Shown: positions 16,450 through 24,305 of the stretch, piece by piece
Layout of the letters: every line of letters begins with the position of its first letter
Position numbering within the stretch: the first letter of the stretch is position 1
Assembly: GCA_964589825.1 (NCBI GenBank)
Contig: CAZPUS010000032.1
Coordinates: 1-29,475, forward strand
Length of the DNA: 29,475 bases
From: CAZPUS01 sp964589825
GTDB taxonomy: Bacteria > Fibrobacterota > Chitinivibrionia > Chitinivibrionales > WJKA01
Direction of reading: 5' to 3'
The notes under the pieces: model-generated
What the model was told of the DNA's origin: nothing
Seen by the model: the letters and a program-made list of their open reading frames with translations, nothing else
Database searches by the model: none
Position numbers and translations under genes: made by a program

Positions 16450-16539
16450 TTCTGCTCCTTTACATATACATTAACAAAGAAGAAAACGGTTTTATGCTCC
16501 AAACGTATTCGGAGCGCGGCACAAAATCTCTGCCATGCG

Positions 16540-17238
16540 TCATGCCGCCGGGGTGCGGTATTTGAAGACCGCACGGATCCAGCGCAGCATATCGCCCAGA
16601 TGAGATATATGGCTTCCGGTTCCTAAATATACAGTCTGCACCGGCACGAATGCGAGGGACATACCCGCATCATGCGCTTTGAGGATGGTTTCGGTCTCCA
16701 CCTCGAATCGTTGCGACTCTATGGTTATTTTCTCAAGAAAAGCGGCCGCATACATCCGGAACCCGCATTGGCTGTCCGGGATCCACCGGCGGGTAATAAA
16801 CGAAAGTGCAATGGATGTGAGGGTATTTGACATAATCCGCGGCAGGGGCATCCCGGATCCCAGTTTTTTCCGCGCCCCGATAATAATTGCGCTCGAAGGC
16901 CTTTGCTGCACTTGTTGGGTAAATCGTGGAATATCTGCTACCGGGTGCTGACCGTCCGCATCGAGCGTGAGGACCCATCTGTATCCTTTTTCAACAAGAT
17001 ATGAAAATCCGGTTGCAAGTGCCGCCCCTTTGCCCCGGTTGTGCGCATGAGCAATACACGGGACATGGGTGCGTGCACACCATGTACCGGTCGCATCATC
17101 CGATCCGTCGTCTACTACCAGCACCTGATCTGCGCACACGATCGACCCCAGCTCCCCCCACAACAGAGCAAGACTCTCTTTTGCATTATAGGCGGGAATA
17201 CATATCGCGGTGTTTGCGGGGAGTCGGTAGCCGTTCAT
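16540..17238 (-). CDS. GT2 family glycosyltransferase, polyprenyl-phosphate sugar transferase-like
   Basis: This 232-residue GT-A fold enzyme without membrane segments is similar to dolichyl/polyprenyl-phosphate mannosyl- or glucosyltransferases. Motifs in order are TAICIPAYNAKESL, VLVVDDGSDDATG, HNRGKGAALATGFSYL, WVLTLDADGQHP (metal-binding DxD), IIGARKKLGSGMPLPRIMSN and DSQCGFRMY. It probably loads a sugar from a nucleotide donor onto a lipid carrier at the inner face of the membrane. Its start overlaps the acyltransferase stop by 4 bp. The nearby lipid-carrier transporter gene supports a polyprenyl-phosphate acceptor, but donor and acceptor are inferred. Confidence 0.88.
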   Translation of the reverse strand: MNGYRLPANTAICIPAYNAKESLALLWGELGSIVCADQVLVVDDGSDDATGTWCARTHVPCIAHAHNRGKGAALATGFSYLVEKGYRWVLTLDADGQHPVADIPRFTQQVQQRPSSAIIIGARKKLGSGMPLPRIMSNTLTSIALSFITRRWIPDSQCGFRMYAAAFLEKITIESQRFEVETETILKAHDAGMSLAFVPVQTVYLGTGSHISHLGDMLRWIRAVFKYRTPAA

Positions 17239-17861
17239 TGCCCCAGCCTCTCTTCTATCAGGGTGCGCACCCGCTCGACCTCCTTCTCCCTTTGCTGCGT
17301 TGCACGCGTAGCATCCGCAATAACCGGAGGATGGAATGTCACGGTGATGCGGGCTCCGGGTTTTGGAATCACGAACCGGTCCCAGGAGCGAAGCCGCCAG
17401 CTGCGTGAGGCAACGGCAGCTACCGGCACTACGGGGACACGCGAAACCACTGCAATATGTGCCAGACCCTGCTTCACCCGGTGGGCCGGCCCCCGCGGTC
17501 CGTCCGGAATCATCGCGAGTTTACCGTTGTTTTTGAGCCGGGCCAGACTCGCCCGAAGCGCACCAAATCCACCCCGTGTCGAGGAGCCGCGTATCACATC
17601 GTGTCCCCAGTACCGCGCAAGACGTGCCGCCAGTTCCCCGTCTCTGCTTTCGGATATCACCGCACATATGCCGCTTCGACGATACCCGAAAGCAAACTGC
17701 AGAATCTGTGAATGCCAGAAACAGTAAATGGCCGCACCGGGATAAATATACGGATTGTAGCCGGTATCCCCCTTCGCCGAAAACCGCCACGTATGACCAA
17801 GCAGAGTACCGAACACCCGCAGGAAAACCGTCTGCACCCCTGTGTTCGGCTTTTTTTTCAT
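17235..17861 (-). CDS. DUF374 family lysophospholipid acyltransferase-like protein
   Basis: This 208-residue protein of the DUF374/LPLAT-like group has landmarks AIYCFWHSQILQFAFGY (catalytic His), ISESRDGELAARLARYWG, RGSSTRGGFGALRASLARL, MIPDGPRGPAHRVKQGLA and ITVTFHPPV. Related proteins are placed with acyltransferases that act on lipid A or other envelope lipids. The ATG sits within the 3' end of the lipoprotein gene, with a 4-bp overlap and GGAGG upstream, and its own stop overlaps the next start, giving tight coupling. The true acceptor lipid is unknown. Confidence 0.87.
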   Translation of the reverse strand: MKKKPNTGVQTVFLRVFGTLLGHTWRFSAKGDTGYNPYIYPGAAIYCFWHSQILQFAFGYRRSGICAVISESRDGELAARLARYWGHDVIRGSSTRGGFGALRASLARLKNNGKLAMIPDGPRGPAHRVKQGLAHIAVVSRVPVVPVAAVASRSWRLRSWDRFVIPKPGARITVTFHPPVIADATRATQQREKEVERVRTLIEERLGQ

Positions 17862-19711
17862 TCGGCGCGCCCTCCGGATGTGCGATTATCCGGCGTTTTA
17901 TGTCGATTGCCACGATCCGCCGGCCCGTGTTTCATTCGGCATGACCGACAATGCGGCATTTTTACCCCGGTTATCTCCCAGCGTGCCCGTGCTTCAAGCG
18001 TATCGCCAAACTGCATGCAGGGCTCCGGTGCACGCCACGGGAAAAGCCTTCCCGGGGTGTACTCTCCGTCCCCGGTGGTCTCCAGCCAGGTAAAAAGCGT
18101 CCCCAGCCCCGCGGGAATCGAATCGAATACAATCCTCTTGTCTTTCTGTATGCAGGTAACCGGGCTATTGGGCGCATCAGAAAGGTATTTAAAGCGCCAG
18201 TAACGCGGCACCGGTCCCGGAATGCATTCCGAAGCGGCTCTCAACGCAAGGCACAGGCTGTCCGAATGAGGAGTAGTTACTACGATCTTCACAGTATCGC
18301 GCATAGCGTTGCCCGCCACATCTTTTATGGCCCCGGGCGGTAACTGCAGCGTGTAGCGCATTCCCGGTATGCAGGAGGATACGGCACTGACCACGAACGA
18401 ATCGCTCACCTGCCGCGAATACGCCATTTGGACACTGTCACTGCCGGTGGAGTCGACAAGCCACAGCTGTGAGGCATCGATCATGGACGGTTCGGTGTAG
18501 GCAAAAGATAGTCCCGGCCTGAGAAGTGTATTGGTAACACGTGCGGTGGTGCGCGTAAGGCCCGGTGCCGTGGTGTCGTTACGTCCCGTGGTATTGAACA
18601 ATACAGAATCGTACCTCACCGAATCGTACCCCATAGGATGCGACCGGCAGGCCGAGGTATCACGCGGCGAAATCAGAGGATAAACAAGGGTATACCGTCC
18701 CTGTTTCAAAAGCGTGTCACTGTGTACAAGCCACTTGTCCGAATGCGCGATCCGGTAGACGGTATCGATCGTGACGGCCCGTGACTGCATTTTCTCCATC
18801 CCCGCCTGCAAGGCTCCGGATGATGCAGACGAATAGAGTCTTATCGCACCGTCATATCTTTGGGAGAAGATGCGCGCAGGCGGATGATTCCAGTGAATCT
18901 GCATCAGTTTTGAAGAATATGCGGTTACGGATGTAATGGAATAGGTTCTTGTATCACAGCCGGTTTCAAACAGAACGACCGAGGTGTCGGGATCGACGGA
19001 CATGGTACGAGTGGTGAATAACTGCTCCTGCGTCCACTGAAGCCGGTTATCGTTGTTTTTATCAAAAAAGCCGATAATTCGCCATGGAGTGCGCGGAATA
19101 TACTCAAACGAAAAGACCGCATCACTGTCCGCTTCGGTGACGAATCGAGGCTGCTGCTGCAACAGACTTTCTGCGGATGCCTCAAACAATGCCACTTTCA
19201 GCCCCGAAGCAACACCCGCTTTTGCACACGATGCTATACATCCCTTGATGCTGCCGCTGTCGAGTTGGGTACCGGTAGAAAAAATAAAGGTGTACGGACG
19301 TGCGAGCGCATTCCCTCGCAGGTCTCTGCACGAGGTAGTCACCGTGACATGATAGGTCATCGAGTCCCGAAATCCACGGGCAGGATGAATAATGATTTTT
19401 TTGCCCTCCACCCGCACCGCATCGGTGCCCGAAAGCGGCGGATAGACCATTACCGCTCTTTCACTTTTTCGTGTCGAGAGCCACTCGCTGAACTCGATCA
19501 CCACTTTTGCGCCGGTTTCCACGTTTGTGCGTCCGTGTGCCGGGGTGGATGAAACGACGCGGGGAGCAGTAGTGTCAGGCGGACCGCCACCCGGGGGCTT
19601 TTTGTGTGCGCACGCAACCAGTAATATGAGCAGTGCGGAGACCACCGTCGGCATTGCACACAGCAACCAGAAATAACCAATCGTTTTTGCCGCCTTATTC
19701 ATTTTTTTCAT
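17858..19711 (-). CDS. Ig-like (Big_5/SbsA-type) lipoprotein
   Basis: This 617-residue predicted outer-membrane lipoprotein has a hydrophobic signal ending in the lipobox LVAC, so Cys34 is the likely lipidated residue, followed by AHKKPPGGGPPDTTAPRVVS. An SbsA-type Ig-like domain is seen at about residues 48-155 (STPAHGRTNVETGAKVVIEF, SMTYHVTVTTSCRDLRGNAL, YTFIFSTG). A second Ig-like segment lies towards the C-terminus (FAYTEPSMIDASQLWLVDST, GMRYTLQLPPGAIKDVAGNA). Similar proteins are common in Bacteroidota and related phyla, with unknown function. It leads the envelope operon and overlaps the acyltransferase by 4 bp. A second in-frame ATG at 19702 is possible. Confidence 0.85.
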   Translation of the reverse strand: MKKMNKAAKTIGYFWLLCAMPTVVSALLILLVACAHKKPPGGGPPDTTAPRVVSSTPAHGRTNVETGAKVVIEFSEWLSTRKSERAVMVYPPLSGTDAVRVEGKKIIIHPARGFRDSMTYHVTVTTSCRDLRGNALARPYTFIFSTGTQLDSGSIKGCIASCAKAGVASGLKVALFEASAESLLQQQPRFVTEADSDAVFSFEYIPRTPWRIIGFFDKNNDNRLQWTQEQLFTTRTMSVDPDTSVVLFETGCDTRTYSITSVTAYSSKLMQIHWNHPPARIFSQRYDGAIRLYSSASSGALQAGMEKMQSRAVTIDTVYRIAHSDKWLVHSDTLLKQGRYTLVYPLISPRDTSACRSHPMGYDSVRYDSVLFNTTGRNDTTAPGLTRTTARVTNTLLRPGLSFAYTEPSMIDASQLWLVDSTGSDSVQMAYSRQVSDSFVVSAVSSCIPGMRYTLQLPPGAIKDVAGNAMRDTVKIVVTTPHSDSLCLALRAASECIPGPVPRYWRFKYLSDAPNSPVTCIQKDKRIVFDSIPAGLGTLFTWLETTGDGEYTPGRLFPWRAPEPCMQFGDTLEARARWEITGVKMPHCRSCRMKHGPADRGNRHKTPDNRTSGGRAE

Positions 19712-19737
19712 TACCTGTGTGTCTCGATCATACTATT

Positions 19738-19909
19738 TTTACCTGAAATGAACGGTTGTTTAGATGAAAGCTGCGGTGAGCCGTGCTGCTATTGTATTCT
19801 CAAAAATTTTTGGACCCCCTTGTTGGTTGCCTCCTGATTTCCGAGAATATAAAGATAGTGCGAAAGGAAGCAGATTGTACAACCAAAAGCGCTCTATTCT
19901 GGTTTTATC
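19738..19909. repeat. Full copy of the 172-bp intergenic inverted-repeat element (copy C)
   Basis: The left end ACCTGAAATGAACGGTTG (19741-19758) and the right end GCGCTCTATTCTGGT (19889-19903) are imperfect inverted repeats. GATGAAAGCTGCGGTGAGC (19764-19782) is shared with copy B, as are the core CCTTGTTGGTTG (from 19818) and CGAGAATATAA (from 19842). It lies in the divergent gap between the lipoprotein gene and the patatin-barrel gene, 27 bp from the lipoprotein start. TTGGTT and TATAAA at 19823-19853 form a poor promoter-like pair with a 19-bp spacer. Confidence 0.75.
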
Positions 19910-19963
19910 CGTACACGCCTCGCACACGCGTATTTTGTTGTGACACGAGTATAAACCCGGATT

Positions 19964-20123
19964 CGGCTTGCAGCCGGCATGTGTGCACGGATCGCATTTG
20001 CGCGTCTAAGCATTACGCATATATCGTCAGGTATGTTCGCATATAAAAAATACATAATCAGCCCGATACCCGCCACGAAAAGCCGTATCCGCGCCTCGGG
20101 CACCAGGTCAGAGACCTTTTTTT
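19964..20123 (+). promoter_or_regulatory. Structured leader with terminator-like hairpin before the patatin-barrel gene
   Basis: Three stems occur in order: CGGCT/AGCCG (19964-19976), GCCCGA/TCGGGC (20061-20066 with 20096-20101), and AGGTC/GACCT (20105-20117) directly followed by seven T residues (to 20123). The last looks like a short intrinsic terminator only 20 bp before the likely start. The arrangement could be an attenuator or the end of a small leader RNA. It does not match a riboswitch class I recognise, and the 5-bp stem is short. Confidence 0.35.
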
Positions 20124-20143
20124 GCACAGAAATAGATACCTAT

Positions 20144-22513
20144 ATGAATAGATTTTACCCTCTCCTTTGCAGGCATATCATTATGCGCGTTGTTACCGCG
20201 ATTATTCTGCTTGCTGCGGTTTCGCATACAGACGCTCCCGCCTCCGGCACTCGTGAGCCTACCGTTGCCCTGGTGTTGAGCGGGGGTGGAGCGCGCGGAC
20301 TTTCGCAGCTTGGCGCACTTCAGTGTCTGGACTCGATGAATATCACACCCGACCTGATCGTGGCAAGCAGTATCGGTGCCATTATCGGCGGACTTTATGC
20401 ATCTGGGTACTCTGCCGACAGCATAATAAAAATGAGCAGACGGGTTGAATGGAGAAAATTTTTCTCCAATCGCATCCCGCGACGCCATCTATTTATGAAC
20501 CAGAAGCTGCATCATACGCATCATCTTTTCGAACTCACTTTTAATCAGGATCTTGAACCGATTATACCAAACGCTATCTCATCCGGTCAGTATTTTTACA
20601 CCTTTCTTTTACCAAGGCTGCTGCGTGCACAGGTGTGTGCCGGAGGAAACTTCGACAGTCTTCCCGTACCGCTCAGGCTTGTAAGCACCGACATACTTTC
20701 CGGTAGCCAGGTAGTACTTCGTGACGGCGATCTCTGTACTGCAATAAAAGCATCCTCAAGCATCCCTTTTGCATTCTCTCCCGTACGGCGCGACAGCATG
20801 CTGCTTGTCGACGGCGGACTGACATCGAATATTCCGTGCAAAGCGGCAAGGCGCGCAGGAGCGGACATCATAATCGCAATCGATGCGACATCACCCCTGT
20901 ACTCACGAGAAGACCTCTCCTCACCGCTGCATATTGCGCTTCAGATCGCGAATTTGCATATCACCAGACGATCGGATGAGGAAAAAAAAGAAGCCGACAT
21001 CCTCATCACACCGCGACTCGACTCATTTACCAACATGGATTTTGACAGTGTCAATGCAATCATTCGCAGCGGCTACCTCGCGGCAAAAGAGGTGCTGCCC
21101 GCACTGCGCGACACCCCCGCTTCTCGCTCACCCCATTCGATTATGCCCCCGGATTCAGCCGTCAGCCCGGACAACTCCGCCGCCAAATGCCGCACAATTG
21201 TCGAGAAGAAAAAAGAAATACCGGCTGGTAGCAGCATCCCCCCCCCTTTCCTGATCGACCGGATTGTAATCGAGGGCAATACTCACACACAAGCGGCTTT
21301 TATCGAAGGCCTGTTGCCGTTCATCCGGGGGGACACGCTCGTTCGACACGATATTTCGGACGCGATGTCGACCCTCTATGCCACCGATCTTTTTCATACC
21401 GTACACGTCTCGATCGACACCGGCGGCACGCTTTGTGTTCAGGTGAGTGAAAAGCCCCGTCTGGGTATTACGATGTCCGCACGGTTCGACCAGTTCCATT
21501 TGTTTGAAGGGTATGCCCGCCCCTACATGCAAAATCTTTTTGGAAGTGCTTATTCATGGCAGTTTCACCTTCAATACGGTTTACGCCGTGAACGCTATGA
21601 GTTACTACTGGAAGGAAGTCCGCTTTTTTTCAGAAAATTCGGCTCAACGCTGCGTCTGAAGTCTTTTGCAGGCCGGGAACGCATTGTGCAGCATATCGAA
21701 ACCGATACCGTTGATACCGGCAACACGACCGGCACCATATCTCACAAAGAACACTCTCTGCATAAAGCAGGCGCCGTTATCTCCGCGGGGGCACACTTTG
21801 GGAAAAGCATACTTGTTCAAGCCAGGCTGCGGGCTGAAAACTATCGTGTGTACCGATCCGAAAAAAGCGTGATCGAAGAGCGATCATTCCCTAAAGGACT
21901 TCGCTACCTGCAGGGAGCACTCTTTATAGATAATCTCGACCGTTCGCCTTTTCCCTTGACAGGGCGACGTCATTATGTTACAATTACACAGTCGCTGGCC
22001 TATGCGGGTAGCAAACACGATTTTTATTCGATAGAAGGGGAACTGCGACGCTATTTTGAAATATATCCCGGGCACGTCATCTCCCCCCGATTAAGTGTGT
22101 TCCGGGGCAGTGATCCCCTCCCCGCTCCTGCAATGTTTTATCTTGGTGGTCTTTTTAATGAAAAAAAATACCACGAACGCGGAGTCTATAATTATATTTC
22201 ATTCATAGGACTGACTCCGCGCGCATTACCGGGAAATGCGCTCATAAAAACCGAATTGAGATACAGATTAAAGGTTATGAGCCACATGTATCTTTTCAGC
22301 CAACTGAATACCGCACATGCCTCGCGAGGATATAAATGGAACCGTGACTTTTTCAGCGGGGTCATCATAGGAACAGGTGCAGGGCTTTCGTACGATACCG
22401 CGCTGGGGCCGCTGCGGGGTGCGTGGGGTGCTATTGTGGGTTTGCCCCCCCGTTTCGATGAGGCGCTTCAGACCAATCATGCGGTATATCTTTCTCTTGG
22501 ATATACTTTTTAG
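20144..22513 (+). CDS. Patatin-like phospholipase with POTRA and outer-membrane barrel (PlpD-like)
   Basis: This 789-residue exported protein has three parts. A signal peptide (VVTAIILLAAVS) is followed by a patatin domain at about 38-330, a POTRA-like segment (IDRIVIEGNTHTQAAFIEGL) at about 420-495, and a C-terminal barrel ending in YLSLGYTF with a terminal Phe, the usual BamA recognition end. The oxyanion motif is GGGARG (47-52) and the catalytic Asp is Asp223 in DGG. The nucleophile elbow reads A-S-S76-I-G, so the first Gly of GxSxG is Ala. The layout matches type Vd autotransporters such as PlpD. Neither ATG 20144 nor the alternative 20183 has a strong ribosome site. It is first in an operon reaching proB. 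Confidence 0.87.
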   Translation: MNRFYPLLCRHIIMRVVTAIILLAAVSHTDAPASGTREPTVALVLSGGGARGLSQLGALQCLDSMNITPDLIVASSIGAIIGGLYASGYSADSIIKMSRRVEWRKFFSNRIPRRHLFMNQKLHHTHHLFELTFNQDLEPIIPNAISSGQYFYTFLLPRLLRAQVCAGGNFDSLPVPLRLVSTDILSGSQVVLRDGDLCTAIKASSSIPFAFSPVRRDSMLLVDGGLTSNIPCKAARRAGADIIIAIDATSPLYSREDLSSPLHIALQIANLHITRRSDEEKKEADILITPRLDSFTNMDFDSVNAIIRSGYLAAKEVLPALRDTPASRSPHSIMPPDSAVSPDNSAAKCRTIVEKKKEIPAGSSIPPPFLIDRIVIEGNTHTQAAFIEGLLPFIRGDTLVRHDISDAMSTLYATDLFHTVHVSIDTGGTLCVQVSEKPRLGITMSARFDQFHLFEGYARPYMQNLFGSAYSWQFHLQYGLRRERYELLLEGSPLFFRKFGSTLRLKSFAGRERIVQHIETDTVDTGNTTGTISHKEHSLHKAGAVISAGAHFGKSILVQARLRAENYRVYRSEKSVIEERSFPKGLRYLQGALFIDNLDRSPFPLTGRRHYVTITQSLAYAGSKHDFYSIEGELRRYFEIYPGHVISPRLSVFRGSDPLPAPAMFYLGGLFNEKKYHERGVYNYISFIGLTPRALPGNALIKTELRYRLKVMSHMYLFSQLNTAHASRGYKWNRDFFSGVIIGTGAGLSYDTALGPLRGAWGAIVGLPPRFDEALQTNHAVYLSLGYTF

Positions 22514-22542
22514 CCCGTTTCTTCATCTGATGAGAATGTGAT

Positions 22543-23682
22543 ATGAAAACAAGCATCGGCGTCAAACTCTTTTTCGGCTTTATCATAATTATCTTTTTGA
22601 ATATCTTCTACCTGGTAATTATTATCAAGCTTTCCGATCTCAAGGACATCACCCATATATTAAAGCGCTATGCCGATGCGCAACAGCAGCTGCTGCAGAT
22701 TTCCAATCTTCACGAAAGCAGACACAGAAGTCGGCTTTCCTATAATTCGCTCTCCGACCCTGAAAAAAAACAGGTCCTCTCCGGAAATTTTTTGCGCACT
22801 TCCCAGAAAATTATGTTCCTCATCGATACCATATCCACAAGGATTGAAGGTATTTCCGAAATCAAGGAAAACGTAAATTATACCGGTATTTCCCAGCAGT
22901 CTCTTGCCTCGCTCTCATCGATAATGCACAACAAGCTCAAAGCAAGCAATAACGATTTCATGATCAATTTTAACGAAATGGTTAAAATTAACGCAGGGAA
23001 CAATATTGACGTGCTTGACAGGAGAGAATTAAACAGAATAAACAATCGCATGGACAAGCTCGAAGACACCTTCAGTGATGGCGTCACTTCTCTTATGCAG
23101 AATATGGACCTGCATACCAATAACTGCATCAAGGACATAGAAACTAGACTTCGCAATGCCAAACAGATGACAATTTCAATCTTGCTGGGGATGTCGATTT
23201 TCGCGATCATTTTTGCGCTGATATTCACACGAAAAATTACCCGTGCATTGCGAAAACTCAAAGATTCGGCCGGCTATATAGGAAGTCACGACTTTTACTT
23301 CAATCCGGACGGCTACCCGAACGATGAAATCGGCGATCTGGCCTCTGCCTTTTTCGACATGTCGATCAATCTGGAAAAAAAGGAAGAAGAGCTGGTAAAA
23401 TCAAAGCGGCTTGCAGCAATCGGCGAGATAGCCGCCTCGATAAATCATGAAATAAACAATCCGCTCATGATCATCTCCGGCAATGCACAATTCCTCGAGA
23501 TGACACTCCAGGATGCATCCGAAGATATAAAGGCACGAATCAGGACCATAGCTGAAGAAACCGAGCGCATATCAAAGGTTACCCAGAAACTTCGACAGAT
23601 TAAAAACCCGATCTCCGAACAATATACCTCGAAAAACGATCAGATGATAAATCTTGACAAATCTTCATCAGAAGAAGATTAG
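22543..23682 (+). CDS. Histidine-kinase-like membrane sensor lacking the ATPase domain
   Basis: This 379-residue protein has TM1 (about 9-28), an extracytoplasmic helical sensor region (about 30-207), TM2 (209-228), HAMP (229-282) and a dimerisation/phosphoacceptor domain. The H-box is AASINHEINNPLMIISGNAQ, with His302 as phosphoacceptor. It then stops after 75 residues, in an acidic tail, with no N, G1, F or G2 boxes of HATPase_c. The following 32 bp are too short to contain the missing part, and the next gene is unrelated, so no simple frameshift explains it. It may be phosphorylated by another kinase, act as a phosphotransfer protein, or regulate a partner. It is 29 bp after the patatin gene. 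Confidence 0.85.
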   Translation: MKTSIGVKLFFGFIIIIFLNIFYLVIIIKLSDLKDITHILKRYADAQQQLLQISNLHESRHRSRLSYNSLSDPEKKQVLSGNFLRTSQKIMFLIDTISTRIEGISEIKENVNYTGISQQSLASLSSIMHNKLKASNNDFMINFNEMVKINAGNNIDVLDRRELNRINNRMDKLEDTFSDGVTSLMQNMDLHTNNCIKDIETRLRNAKQMTISILLGMSIFAIIFALIFTRKITRALRKLKDSAGYIGSHDFYFNPDGYPNDEIGDLASAFFDMSINLEKKEEELVKSKRLAAIGEIAASINHEINNPLMIISGNAQFLEMTLQDASEDIKARIRTIAEETERISKVTQKLRQIKNPISEQYTSKNDQMINLDKSSSEED

Positions 23683-23714
23683 AACCAAAATCAGAAAAAA
23701 GATACCGATCGATC

Positions 23715-24305
23715 ATGAAAACCGCGGTTCAATTGTTGTTACTCATCAGCAGCTTTTTACTATTCTGCTCTATTGTAAAGTGCAGTTCCGCATACGTGCT
23801 GACCAAATCGGAACGCATGTATCATTCGGCCGATTCACTTTTACATGCCGAAGACTTTGTTCATGCCCAAAAGCAATATGAAAACCTCGCCCGGCAGAGC
23901 TCCAATCGCGAAATCGCCCAGAAGGCACAGTTTATGTCGGCCTATGTGCACCTGTACTACAAGAATCCGTTCGGCGACTGGAAAAAAGCGCTCACCGAAC
24001 TCGAAAAATACCGCAAAAGGTATCCCAAGGGTGAATACATCGACCGCGCACTTACCTGGATCGATTTTCTGCATTCGATCGTCTCCTACGAAACCGGCTA
24101 CGAGCAAAGCCGTGCCACGTCAAAGAACCTCAAAACGACCCAGACACAGCGTTTTCGAAAATACGTGATCAAAGACTCGCTTATTAACGAGCAAAAACAG
24201 CAGCTGCAGCGCTGTAGACACCGCAATGCATTGCTGGACAATCGTATTGACAGTTTGAGAATACGAATCGACAACCTTCAGAACACGATTATCGAATTGC
24301 AGTAA
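23715..24305 (+). CDS. Exported TPR-like coiled-coil protein, unknown function
   Basis: This 196-residue protein has an N-terminal signal (VQLLLLISSFLLFCSIVKC). Two Cys residues lie near the end of the hydrophobic part, but no clean lipobox is seen. Residues about 33-110 look like two TPR or BamD-type helical repeats (YHSADSLLHAEDFVHAQKQY; DWKKALTELEKYRKRYPKGE). Residues about 150-196 are a predicted coiled coil. It is 32 bp after the kinase-like gene, and its TAA overlaps the proB ATG by one base. It probably sits in the periplasm or at the outer membrane as a scaffold. No specific family is recognised. Confidence 0.75.
   Translation: MKTAVQLLLLISSFLLFCSIVKCSSAYVLTKSERMYHSADSLLHAEDFVHAQKQYENLARQSSNREIAQKAQFMSAYVHLYYKNPFGDWKKALTELEKYRKRYPKGEYIDRALTWIDFLHSIVSYETGYEQSRATSKNLKTTQTQRFRKYVIKDSLINEQKQQLQRCRHRNALLDNRIDSLRIRIDNLQNTIIELQ

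Noticed and set aside
16496..16515. Stem GCTCC/GGAGC between the GT2 and pcm genes as a terminator
   Set aside because: It has only 5 bp with a 10-nt loop and no T-run. It is unlikely to end transcription between the two same-strand genes.
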